A stretch of DNA of 6,718 nucleotides, taken from positions 1 to 6,718 of the forward strand of contig DBOI01000093.1 in the NCBI GenBank assembly GCA_002299245.1. Reading direction: 5' to 3'. Shown here piece after piece: positions 1 through 6,107 of the stretch. Source of the DNA: Hydrogenovibrio sp. UBA650. Its GTDB lineage: Bacteria; Pseudomonadota; Gammaproteobacteria; Thiomicrospirales; Thiomicrospiraceae. Under the pieces are notes generated by a model, which was not told the DNA's origin, searched no databases, and was given only the letters and a program-made list of their open reading frames with translations. Every line of letters starts with the position of its first letter. The first letter of the stretch is position 1. The position numbers and the translations under genes were made by a program.

Positions 1-404
1 CGAATCATTTGAGAGTGACAGATATAGCAACCTTCGCGAATATAAAGATCACGACCCGCTAACTCAAGCGGAGTATAAGGACGAACCCCATCACCTGGTT
101 TCCAGTCTGCCAGAACAGGCTTGCCATTTTTGTCAAATTTATACAATGCCTTCTCAGAAACTAAATTGCCATTTTCATCTTGAGTGAATGTCCGCTCCCA
201 AACCAGCTCTGGGAACTTTTCATTTTTGGCGTTACCGTATTTATCGGTTTTTTCTGTGTAATCGACTGCTGATTTAAGATAGAACAAAGGTACGATTTCA
301 ACGATACCTCCTATCGACACCAACAGGGCTGTAAACAGGAATAGACCAAAAACATTCTGTTCGATCCTTTCCTGAAAATTTTTAGGTTTGTTATCTTCAG
401 CCAT
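1..404 (-). CDS. ccoO: cbb3-type cytochrome c oxidase subunit II (CcoO), N-terminal part; 3' end beyond the window
   Basis: CcoO is the membrane-anchored monohaem cytochrome c subunit of the cbb3 oxidase. It passes electrons from CcoP or soluble cytochrome c to CcoN, on the periplasmic side. The frame starts at the ATG at 404-402, behind a good ribosome site (GAGGAGC, about 412-419), and runs open to base 1, giving 134 residues. A short cytoplasmic N-terminus is followed by one membrane helix (about residues 18-42, with the family-typical SIGGIVEIVPLFY at 30-42). The family motif RPYTPLELAGRDLYIREGC (about 108-126) leads into the haem-binding C126-Y-I-C129-H130, then SQMI at the edge. As known for the family, helix and RPY motif are usually separated by only about a dozen residues; here there are about 60, rich in Lys/Asp/Gly (residues 46-105). 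It lies 81 bp downstream of ccoN in the standard ccoNO order. Identification is firm; the rest of the protein is outside the window. Confidence 0.96.
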   Translation of the reverse strand, partial: MAEDNKPKNFQERIEQNVFGLFLFTALLVSIGGIVEIVPLFYLKSAVDYTEKTDKYGNAKNEKFPELVWERTFTQDENGNLVSEKALYKFDKNGKPVLADWKPGDGVRPYTPLELAGRDLYIREGCYICHSQMI

Positions 405-440
405 TATTATGTGCTCCTCAACCCATAAAAGTCCGTTTTC

Positions 441-474
441 ATGTGGCTAAACCGTTGTAACAATTCAGCCACAT
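441..474 (-). other. Stem-loop in the ccoN-ccoO intercistronic gap
   Basis: Arms at 441-451 and 464-474 pair over 11 bp around a 12-nt loop. Ten pairs are Watson-Crick. The remaining one is G-U only when the minus strand (the cco mRNA) is transcribed and an A-C mismatch on the plus strand, so the structure fits an RNA of the cco operon. It starts 12 bases after the ccoN stop. No U-run follows it, so it does not look like a complete intrinsic terminator. An mRNA-stabilising or processing hairpin that protects the ccoN message is an inference. Confidence 0.6.
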
Positions 475-485
475 AATCTAATTAT

Positions 486-1922
486 CTACGCGTGTGCTTC
501 AACCGCGCCAGTAGATTTCTCTTTTGCGTTCGCCATACGGATTGTCATAACCACGTTATATAGCATAATCACAGCACCTAGCCAGAACAGCAATCCACCG
601 AATGCACGCATTGCGTAGTATGGATGCATCGCCGCAACAGATTCCGCAAAGGTATAAGCTAGTGTTCCGTACTCATCATAAGCACGCCACATTAGACCTT
701 GCATGATTCCTGATACCCACATCGCTACGATGTAGAAAACAGTACCAATCGTTGCCAACCAGAAGTGGAAGTTAATCAACTGCATGGAATACATCTCAGT
801 ATTCCAAAGCTTCATAACCATATGATAAATCGCACCAATCGAAACCATCGCAACCCATCCCAATGCACCAGAGTGAACGTGACCGATTGTCCAGTCAGTG
901 TAGTGAGAAAGAGCGTTTACTGTTTTTGCTGACATTACAGGACCTTCGAACGTCGACATTGCATAGAATGCCAAAGAGATGATCAAGAAACGAAGGATGT
1001 AGTCAGTACGAAGTCTATCCCAAGCACCTGAAAGGGTAAGCATACCGTTCAAGGCACCACCCCATGAAGGAATGATCATCGATAGTGAGATTACTGCGCC
1101 GAGTGAACCCGTCCAATCAGGAAGCGCTGTGTACTGAAGGTGGTGAGCACCTAGCCATACATAACCAAAAGATAGCGCCCAGAAGTGGATAACTGATAGA
1201 CGGTATGAGTAGATAGGACGCTGTGCTTGCTTCGGAACGAAGTAGTACATGATCCCAAGGAATCCAGCTGTTAGGAAGAAACCTACCGCATTATGACCCC
1301 ACCACCACTGAATCATCGCATCTTGAACACCAGCGAATAGTGAATAAGAGTTATATAGTGATGTAGGAATTGCCAAACCGTTAACAACGTAAAGGTAAGT
1401 TACCATTACCATCATCGACAGGAAGAACCAGTTCGAAACGTAAACGTTCGGGTGAGTTTCTTTGTTACGAGAAGCGATTGTCATCACGAAGTTGGCGGTA
1501 TAGATTGTCCATACCAACGCAATCGCGATAGCCAAAGGCCACTCCTGCTCGTGATACTCTTTACCAGTTGTGATCCCTAGCGCAATCGAAACAACAACCG
1601 CAAGTAGACCAATCGTAAATAGAATAGCCATGACCCAGGCCAAACCATTACTCCATAGTGCTACACCGTTAGTTCTCTGAACCGTGTAATAAGATGTCGC
1701 CATCAGCGTCATACCACCAAAAGCATAAATTACCGTATTAGTATGTAATACGCGCAATCTACCAAAGGTGATTTCTGCAAGATCAAAGTTCAATACAGGC
1801 CATGCTAATTGTGCCGCAGCCCAAGTACCCATTAAAGTACCTAGCACAAGGAACACAACAGCCATGACTGTAAAGTACTTGACCACACCAAAATTATATT
1901 GTGGCTTTGCTGTAGTATCCAT
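486..1922 (-). CDS. ccoN: cbb3-type cytochrome c oxidase subunit I (CcoN), catalytic haem-copper subunit
   Basis: CcoN is the catalytic subunit of the cbb3 (C-type) haem-copper oxidase, which reduces O2 to water with high affinity and pumps protons across the inner membrane. At 478 residues it is full length, strongly hydrophobic and consistent with the usual 12 helices. Visible ligands match the Pseudomonas stutzeri pattern shifted by +3, except His60, which keeps its number: His60 (RVLHTN) and His350 for low-spin haem b; His348 (IGHVH, 346-350) for haem b3; His210 (WWWGHN) and His260-His261 (GAHH) for CuB. Tyr254, one helical turn before the histidine pair, is the residue that cross-links to a CuB histidine in C-type enzymes. 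Glu326 (STFEGP) is the conserved glutamate near haem b3. Translation starts at the ATG at 1922-1920 behind AGGGGGA (1931-1937). It is the first gene of a minus-strand operon continuing into ccoO and divergent from hisB. Nothing in it is broken or unusual. Confidence 0.98.
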   Translation of the reverse strand: MDTTAKPQYNFGVVKYFTVMAVVFLVLGTLMGTWAAAQLAWPVLNFDLAEITFGRLRVLHTNTVIYAFGGMTLMATSYYTVQRTNGVALWSNGLAWVMAILFTIGLLAVVVSIALGITTGKEYHEQEWPLAIAIALVWTIYTANFVMTIASRNKETHPNVYVSNWFFLSMMVMVTYLYVVNGLAIPTSLYNSYSLFAGVQDAMIQWWWGHNAVGFFLTAGFLGIMYYFVPKQAQRPIYSYRLSVIHFWALSFGYVWLGAHHLQYTALPDWTGSLGAVISLSMIIPSWGGALNGMLTLSGAWDRLRTDYILRFLIISLAFYAMSTFEGPVMSAKTVNALSHYTDWTIGHVHSGALGWVAMVSIGAIYHMVMKLWNTEMYSMQLINFHFWLATIGTVFYIVAMWVSGIMQGLMWRAYDEYGTLAYTFAESVAAMHPYYAMRAFGGLLFWLGAVIMLYNVVMTIRMANAKEKSTGAVEAHA

Positions 1923-2032
1923 CAGTGGATTCCCCCTATAGTCTTAATTTTTTGTCTTTATATCTATTATTTGCAAAAAATACTTGCTTCCTTGCAAACA
2001 GACCATATTGATATACAGACTCCTCAGGGCCA

Positions 2033-2094
2033 ATTATAACGCTTCGGAATTTGCACATCCCAGTCAAAACTCTTAAAAACTTAACCCAAGTCAA
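2033..2094 (-). promoter_or_regulatory. Candidate ccoN promoter with FNR/ANR-like box
   Basis: Read on the minus strand, a perfect TATAAT lies at 2038-2033. There is no acceptable -35 hexamer at normal spacing (position 2061-2056 reads GGGATG), which suggests dependence on an activator. Upstream, 2094-2081 reads TTGAC-TTGG-GTTAA, matching 7 of 10 informative positions of the FNR/ANR consensus TTGAT-N4-ATCAA. If transcription starts near 2026, the box centre (2087.5) falls at -61.5, the classical class I position for CRP/FNR proteins. The leader would be about 103 nt. Oxygen-responsive control of cbb3 operons by FNR/ANR is known in other proteobacteria; its use here is inferred from this degenerate match. 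Confidence 0.4.
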
Positions 2095-2146
2095 GAAAAC
2101 TAAAGTAAGTTAGTTTAAAGGGCTTTTAGACCTAAGACATCCTAGA

Positions 2147-2160
2147 AATTCAGCTGAATT
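2147..2160. promoter_or_regulatory. 14-bp perfect palindrome, possible operator
   Basis: AATTCAGCTGAATT is an uninterrupted perfect palindrome about 50 bp beyond the FNR-like box and 325 bp upstream of hisB. Its size and symmetry fit a dimeric regulator site, but I do not recognise the motif. It was seen once in the window, so it could be chance in AT-rich DNA. Confidence 0.3.
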
Positions 2161-2312
2161 ATCCCATATACCCAAGCTAATCTAATACCAAAAAAAATTT
2201 ATGATCGCTACCAAATATATTTAATAGATTTCTTATATTTTTATGTACCACAACATAATGCCCTCTGCTCCGCACAGCTATACTACAGATTGGTAATTCC
2301 ATACTATTTTTC

Positions 2313-2342
2313 TTGGTTATTTTAGTGGCTAAAATCTATTAA
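2313..2342 (+). promoter_or_regulatory. Candidate his operon promoter with palindrome in the spacer
   Basis: TTGGTT (2313-2318) and TATTAA (2337-2342) are separated by 18 bp and resemble a modest sigma-70 promoter facing hisB. Almost the whole spacer is the palindrome ATTTTAG-TGG-CTAAAAT (2319-2335, 7-bp perfect arms). This would leave a leader of about 137 nt before hisB, containing the GCCTG/CAGGC repeat. Another AT-rich -10-like string (TATATAA, 2348-2354) lacks a -35 partner. Assignment is weak. Confidence 0.3.
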
Positions 2343-2485
2343 CCGCCTATATAAAAAGCCTGTTTTAAGTACTAAAAACGGTGGAATCAGGCAGTCAATT
2401 ACACGATCTACATTTACCTTCGCAATACCTTTCCTAAAGATTTTCAGTTATCATATTCACTACTTAAAATTAGGACATATTAAAG

Positions 2486-3073
2486 ATGCGCACCGCTCAA
2501 ATTGAACGCAACACGCTAGAAACCCAAATCAACATTTCGGTCAACTTAGATGGGGAAGGCACTGCCAAACTAAACACTGGAGTGCCATTCTTCGAACATA
2601 TGCTTGATCAAATCGCCCGTCACGGCATGATTGATCTTGATATTAAAGCTAACGGCGACACCCACATTGATGATCACCACACGGTAGAAGACGTTGGAAT
2701 AGCGCTAGGGCAAGCGATCAAACAAGCGGTTGGCGACAAAAAAGGCATTACTCGTTATGGCCACGCCTATGTGCCATTGGACGAAGCCCTGTCTCGCGTT
2801 GTAATCGATCTGTCAGGACGACCTGGCCTGGAATTCCACTGCGACTTTAGCCGTGAACAAATTGGCAAGTTTGAAACCCAACTAGTTATGGAATTTTTTC
2901 AAGGCTTTGTCAATCATTGCAATGCTACCTTGCACATTGACAACATCCGTGGCTACAACGCACACCACCAAGCCGAAACCATTTTTAAGGCTTTCGGCCG
3001 CGCACTGCGTATGGCCTTAAGTGCAGATGACCGTATGGCAGGCAAAACACCTTCTACTAAAGGAAGTCTGTAA
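2486..3073 (+). CDS. hisB: Imidazoleglycerol-phosphate dehydratase (HisB, monofunctional)
   Basis: HisB converts imidazole glycerol phosphate to imidazole acetol phosphate in cytosolic histidine synthesis, using two Mn ions. The 195 residues are the usual length of the stand-alone dehydratase; the phosphatase domain fused to it in enteric bacteria is absent. Signature metal-binding motifs are visible: FFEHMLDQIARHG (35-47), DDHHTVEDVG (62-71, with His64, His65 and Glu68) and NAHHQAETIFKAFGRALR (158-175, with His160, His161 and Glu164). These arise from the internal duplication typical of the family. The ATG follows AGGA (2472-2475) at a rather long 10-nt spacing. It is the first gene of the plus-strand his operon. 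Its TAA stop directly abuts the hisH start codon, so translational coupling is likely. Confidence 0.97.
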   Translation: MRTAQIERNTLETQINISVNLDGEGTAKLNTGVPFFEHMLDQIARHGMIDLDIKANGDTHIDDHHTVEDVGIALGQAIKQAVGDKKGITRYGHAYVPLDEALSRVVIDLSGRPGLEFHCDFSREQIGKFETQLVMEFFQGFVNHCNATLHIDNIRGYNAHHQAETIFKAFGRALRMALSADDRMAGKTPSTKGSL

Positions 3074-3712
3074 ATGGATCAAAAACTGGTTGCCGTAATT
3101 GACTACGGCATGGGCAACTTGCGCTCAGTATCAAAGGCTGCAGAGCATGTTGCGCCAAGCAACACACGCATTACTGTTACTCACGACCCTAAAGTTATTG
3201 ATGCTGCTGACGCCATTATTTTTCCGGGGCAAGGGGCGGCCAAAGCCTGCATGCAAGCCCTTCAAGACACCGGCATGATCCACCCTGTTCAAGACGCCGT
3301 TAAAGAAAAACCTTTCCTAGGCATCTGCATGGGCTTGCAGGTATTGATGAGTCACAGTGATGAAAATGACGGCGTAAAATGTATGGACGTTATCAAAGGT
3401 AACGTAAAACACTTTGGTTTTGCAGAAGACAGCCCTCTAAAAACACCTCATATGGGCTGGAACCAAATCCTTCAGAGCAAAGAACATGCTCTGTGGCACC
3501 AAATTCCGCAGGATAGCCGTTTCTATTTTGTCCATAGCTATTATGTGCAGCCAGAAAACAACGACTATATTTCCGGCGAAACTACCCACGGAATCACTTA
3601 TCCGTCGGTATTGAGCCACGACAACTTATTTGCAATTCAAGCCCACCCAGAAAAAAGTGCAGAGCACGGCCTGCAGCTTTTTAAGAACTTCCTAGAATGG
3701 AACGGGCAATAA
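3074..3712 (+). CDS. hisH: Imidazole glycerol phosphate synthase, glutamine amidotransferase subunit (HisH)
   Basis: HisH hydrolyses glutamine and channels the ammonia to HisF, with which it forms the cytosolic heterodimer making imidazole glycerol phosphate and AICAR. It is a class I (triad) amidotransferase of 212 residues, close to the family norm. Visible features are the N-terminal VIDYGMGNLRSV (8-19), the oxyanion-region motif PGQGAA (51-56), the nucleophile Cys85 in FLGICMGLQ, and the His191/Glu193 pair in QAHPEKS. The start ATG lies immediately after the hisB stop, with its ribosome site AAAGGAAG (3059-3066) inside the end of hisB. The partner gene hisF follows after hisA in the common proteobacterial order hisBHAF. 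Confidence 0.97.
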   Translation: MDQKLVAVIDYGMGNLRSVSKAAEHVAPSNTRITVTHDPKVIDAADAIIFPGQGAAKACMQALQDTGMIHPVQDAVKEKPFLGICMGLQVLMSHSDENDGVKCMDVIKGNVKHFGFAEDSPLKTPHMGWNQILQSKEHALWHQIPQDSRFYFVHSYYVQPENNDYISGETTHGITYPSVLSHDNLFAIQAHPEKSAEHGLQLFKNFLEWNGQ

Positions 3713-3729
3713 TCATATAAAGGTTAAAC

Positions 3730-4473
3730 ATGTTATTAATTCCTGCTATCGACTTAAAAGATGGTGAGTGCGTCCGCCTTCGTCAAGGCATTATGGAAGA
3801 CGCCACCGTATTTTCTGGCGACATCGTCGCCATGGCTGAACGCTGGGTAAGTCAAGACGCGCGTCGCCTTCATATGGTTGACCTCAATGGCGCTTTTGAC
3901 GGCAAACCGGTCAATGCTGAAGCTGTTTATCAAGTTCGCGAAGCCTATCCAGACCTGCCAATTCAAATTGGCGGTGGTATCCGTGATCTTGAAACGATTG
4001 AAGCCTATCTGAAAGCCGGTGTAAGTTACTGCATTATTGGTACCAAGGCAGTTCATAACCCAGAATTTGTTGCCGAGGCCTGTAAAAATTTTCCAGGCCA
4101 CATCATGGTTGGTTTAGATGCTAAAGACGGTATGGTTGCCATCAATGGTTGGGCAGAAGTTACCGACTATGAAGTTAAAACACTTGGAAAGCAATTCGAA
4201 AATGACGGTGTTGAGGCCATTATCTACACTGATATTGGTCGCGACGGCATGATGCAAGGTGTCAATATCGAAGCAACCCAAGCGCTTGCTCAGGCTGTTG
4301 ACATTCCAATCATTGCCTCTGGTGGAATCACCAATCTAGATGACATCAGAAACCTGGCAACCATTGAAGCCAACGGTGTAAGCGGTGCCATTACCGGACG
4401 CGCAATTTACGAAGGCACACTTAACTTCCAAGAGGGGCAAAGTCTCTCTGATGAACTTTCACCTTTCAAATAA
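3730..4473 (+). CDS. hisA: ProFAR isomerase (HisA)
   Basis: HisA performs the Amadori-type isomerisation of ProFAR to PRFAR, the substrate of HisHF. It is a 247-residue TIM barrel built from two half-barrels, like HisF. Catalytic aspartates are visible as Asp8 (IPAIDLKDG) and Asp130 (VGLDAKDG). Phosphate-binding loops appear as GGGIRD (81-86), IGRDGMM (169-175), ASGGI (196-200) and GRAIYEG (223-229). The ATG follows TAAAGG (3718-3723). The gap to hisH is 17 bp, consistent with one transcript. No anomalies were seen. Confidence 0.97.
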   Translation: MLLIPAIDLKDGECVRLRQGIMEDATVFSGDIVAMAERWVSQDARRLHMVDLNGAFDGKPVNAEAVYQVREAYPDLPIQIGGGIRDLETIEAYLKAGVSYCIIGTKAVHNPEFVAEACKNFPGHIMVGLDAKDGMVAINGWAEVTDYEVKTLGKQFENDGVEAIIYTDIGRDGMMQGVNIEATQALAQAVDIPIIASGGITNLDDIRNLATIEANGVSGAITGRAIYEGTLNFQEGQSLSDELSPFK

Positions 4474-4499
4474 CAAGTGCAGAAACTGAGAAACCTATT

Positions 4500-5273
4500 A
4501 TGGCTTTAGCAAAACGTATCATTCCATGCCTTGATGTCGACGATGGTCGCGTAGTCAAAGGAGTGCAATTTGTAGACATTCGAGATGCCGGTGACCCGGT
4601 TGAAGTCGCAAAACGCTATGATGAACAGGGAGCAGATGAGATTACCTTCCTTGACATAACCGCCACTGCCCATGAGCGAGATACTACCGTTCATATGGTT
4701 GAAGAAGTCGCCAGCCAAGTATTTATTCCCTTGACAGTTGGTGGCGGGATTCGCAGCGTTGAAGATATTCGCACCATGCTAAATGCTGGAGCAGATAAAG
4801 TCGCGATTAACTCTGCGGCCATCTTCAATCCAGCTTTTGTACAAGAAGCTTGTGATGCTTTCGGTTCACAATGTATTGTTGTCGCCATTGATGCCAAAAA
4901 AGTCAGTCTTGAAGGCGAACCAAACAAATGGGAAATCTTTACCCACGGCGGGCGCCGTGAAACCGGTATTGATGCCGTTGAGTGGGCAATCAAAATGCAA
5001 CAACTCGGGGCTGGTGAAATTCTTTTAACCAGCATGGATCGTGACGGCACCAAAGTTGGGTTTGACCTTGAATTAACCAGAGCAATTTCAGACAGTGTTA
5101 AGATCCCTGTCATTGCCTCTGGCGGTGTTGGAGAACTTGAACACTTGGCCGCGGGCGTAACAGAGGGGCACGCTGAAGCGGTGTTAGCGGCCAGCATTTT
5201 CCACTTTGGCCAACACACCGTTGAAGAAGCCAAACTTGCTATGCAAAAAGAAGGTATAGAGGTAAGACTATGA
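4500..5273 (+). CDS. hisF: Imidazole glycerol phosphate synthase, cyclase subunit (HisF)
   Basis: HisF uses ammonia delivered by HisH to cleave and cyclise PRFAR to imidazole glycerol phosphate, which goes to HisB, and AICAR, which is recycled to purines. It is a 257-residue TIM barrel of normal length. The N-terminal IIPCLDVDDGRVVKG (7-21) carries catalytic Asp12. Asp131 in VVAIDAKK is the second catalytic aspartate. Phosphate loops are GGGIRS (81-86), MDRDGTK (179-185) and ASGGVGE (206-212). The upstream ribosome site is weak (GAGAAA about 7 nt before the ATG, in a 26-bp gap after hisA). Its TGA stop overlaps the hisE ATG as ATGA. Confidence 0.97.
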   Translation: MALAKRIIPCLDVDDGRVVKGVQFVDIRDAGDPVEVAKRYDEQGADEITFLDITATAHERDTTVHMVEEVASQVFIPLTVGGGIRSVEDIRTMLNAGADKVAINSAAIFNPAFVQEACDAFGSQCIVVAIDAKKVSLEGEPNKWEIFTHGGRRETGIDAVEWAIKMQQLGAGEILLTSMDRDGTKVGFDLELTRAISDSVKIPVIASGGVGELEHLAAGVTEGHAEAVLAASIFHFGQHTVEEAKLAMQKEGIEVRL

Positions 5274-5611
5274 GCGATATTCTTAAAGAACTGGATGCGG
5301 TTCTCGAAGCCAGAAAAAATGAATCTGCTGACAGCTCCTATGTAGCCAGCTTGTACGAAAAAGGCATGGAAAAAATTCTTAAAAAAGTCGCTGAAGAGTC
5401 TGCTGAAACGGTTATGGCAGCCAAAGACCTCCAGCACCACCCCTCGATGGAAAACCAACAGCACCTAGTCTATGAAATCGCTGATTTGTGGTTTCATACT
5501 ATGGTACTATTGTCCTCTCAAAATCTGTCTAGCAACGATGTTATTACAGAATTACAGCGTCGCTTCGGCCTTTCAGGACACGCTGAGAAGGCCAGCCGAG
5601 AAGAAGATTAA
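5270..5611 (+). CDS. hisE: Phosphoribosyl-ATP pyrophosphatase (HisE, stand-alone)
   Basis: HisE removes pyrophosphate from phosphoribosyl-ATP, the second step of histidine synthesis. It is a small all-alpha cytosolic enzyme of the MazG-like superfamily. The 113-residue protein shows the family pattern: SSYVASLYEKGMEKILKKV (22-40), the acidic metal-binding motif EESAETVMAAKD (42-53), and YEIADLWFH (68-76), then RRFGLSGHAEKASR near the end. The segment between the two acidic motifs is a few residues longer than I would expect. The start overlaps the hisF stop by 4 bp (ATGA) and has its own ribosome site AGAGG (5258-5262). HisI, which catalyses the next step and often precedes or is fused to HisE, is not present. 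Confidence 0.95.
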   Translation: MSDILKELDAVLEARKNESADSSYVASLYEKGMEKILKKVAEESAETVMAAKDLQHHPSMENQQHLVYEIADLWFHTMVLLSSQNLSSNDVITELQRRFGLSGHAEKASREED

Positions 5612-5627
5612 AACCACTTATCGACAG

Positions 5628-5645
5628 CTTTTGACTCTTCAAAAG
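5628..5645 (+). other. Small hairpin between hisE and the HIT gene
   Basis: CTTTTGA and TCAAAAG form a perfect 7-bp stem around a CTCT loop within the 68-bp gap between hisE and the HIT gene. An overlapping alternative stem (ACTCT/AGAGT, 5634-5638 and 5646-5650) is also possible. No T-run follows, so it is more likely an intercistronic structure than a terminator. It could equally be chance. Confidence 0.35.
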
Positions 5646-5679
5646 AGAGTTAAATACAGCTAACAAGAGGAGATACTCC

Positions 5680-6003
5680 ATGAGTAAAGACGATAAGACT
5701 ATTTTCAGTAAGATTATCGACCGTGAAATACCGGCTGAGATTGTCTATGAAGACGACAAATGTATCGTAATAAATGACATCAACCCAAAAGCCCGAGTTC
5801 ACCTTCTGGTCATTCCTAAACAACCTATCCCAACCCTATTTGATTTAAAGCCAGAACACAAAGACTGTATGGGGCATATGATGCTGCTTCTGCCTCAACT
5901 TGCACAATCACAGGGACTAGATGGTTTCAAAACTCAAATCAACACTGGTGAATCCGGTGGTCAGGAAGTATTTCACATTCACATTCACCTCTTAGGCAAC
6001 TAG
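5680..6003 (+). CDS. HIT-family protein, HinT-like purine nucleoside phosphoramidase, short C-terminus
   Basis: HinT-like proteins are small cytosolic homodimers that hydrolyse purine nucleoside phosphoramidates and acyl-adenylates; their physiological role is poorly defined. The 107-residue protein begins with the typical TIFSKIIDREIPAEIVYEDD (7-26). It contains DINPKARVHLLVIPK (33-47), INTGESGGQEVFH (87-99) and the histidine triad His99-Ile-His101-Ile-His103, with His101 the expected nucleophile. Two departures are seen. The position usually occupied by His in the PKKHI motif of HINT1 is Pro49. The chain also ends LLGN directly after the triad, without the further 8-14 residues seen in E. 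coli HinT or human HINT1 (commonly GGR followed by a Trp/Pro-rich or similar tail). The start is supported by AAGAGGAG (5665-5672). It is probably cotranscribed with hisE, 68 bp upstream. Confidence 0.93.
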   Translation: MSKDDKTIFSKIIDREIPAEIVYEDDKCIVINDINPKARVHLLVIPKQPIPTLFDLKPEHKDCMGHMMLLLPQLAQSQGLDGFKTQINTGESGGQEVFHIHIHLLGN

Positions 6004-6043
6004 CAAAGCATTAAATACGAACATTAATACATAATCTGTTATC

Positions 6044-6107
6044 TGATTAAGCTTCCTTTTTAACCATTGACTCTTAATCAACGCATGGATTTTTACAATC
6101 AATGGTT
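6044..6107. repeat. Two interleaved perfect inverted repeats downstream of the HIT gene
   Basis: Repeat A is TGATTAAG at 6044-6051 with CTTAATCA at 6073-6080 (8 bp). Repeat B is AACCATTGA at 6062-6070 with TCAATGGTT at 6099-6107 (9 bp). Their arms alternate A-B-A'-B', so both can form together only as a pseudoknot-like fold or as alternative structures. Arm B' also overlaps the terminator-like hairpin at 6096-6122, so B-B' and that hairpin exclude each other. The function is unknown: alternative terminator folds, a recombination site or a remnant element end are all possible. Confidence 0.5.

Larger units (their letters stand above)
1923..2485. other. AT-rich divergent intergenic region between ccoN and hisB
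   Basis: This 563-bp stretch contains no credible gene on either strand. It must carry the control elements of both the cbb3 oxidase operon (leftward) and the his operon (rightward). Besides the elements listed separately, inverted repeats are visible: TTTGCAA/TTGCAAA (1970-1976 and 1992-1998) inside the presumed ccoN leader; AAACTAA/TTAGTTT (2097-2103 and 2110-2116) beside the FNR-like box; and GCCTG/CAGGC (2358-2362 and 2388-2392) in the presumed his leader. No run of histidine codons was found upstream of hisB, so a classical His leader-peptide attenuator is not apparent. Confidence 0.8.

Noticed and set aside
2381..2437. Short GTG-started reading frame of 18 codons in the hisB leader as a His attenuator peptide
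   Set aside because: It has only two non-adjacent His codons, no clear ribosome site, and no terminator hairpin with T-run before hisB.
2441..2470. Promoter-like TTTTCA-18-TAAAAT just upstream of hisB
   Set aside because: Transcription would start near 2477, after the hisB ribosome site AGGA at 2472-2475, so it could not give a normally translated hisB message.
4691..5464. Long minus-strand open frame of 257 codons opposite hisF and hisE
   Set aside because: It lies entirely antisense to two firmly identified genes, has low-complexity Ser/Pro-rich sequence typical of a reversed frame, and has no family resemblance.
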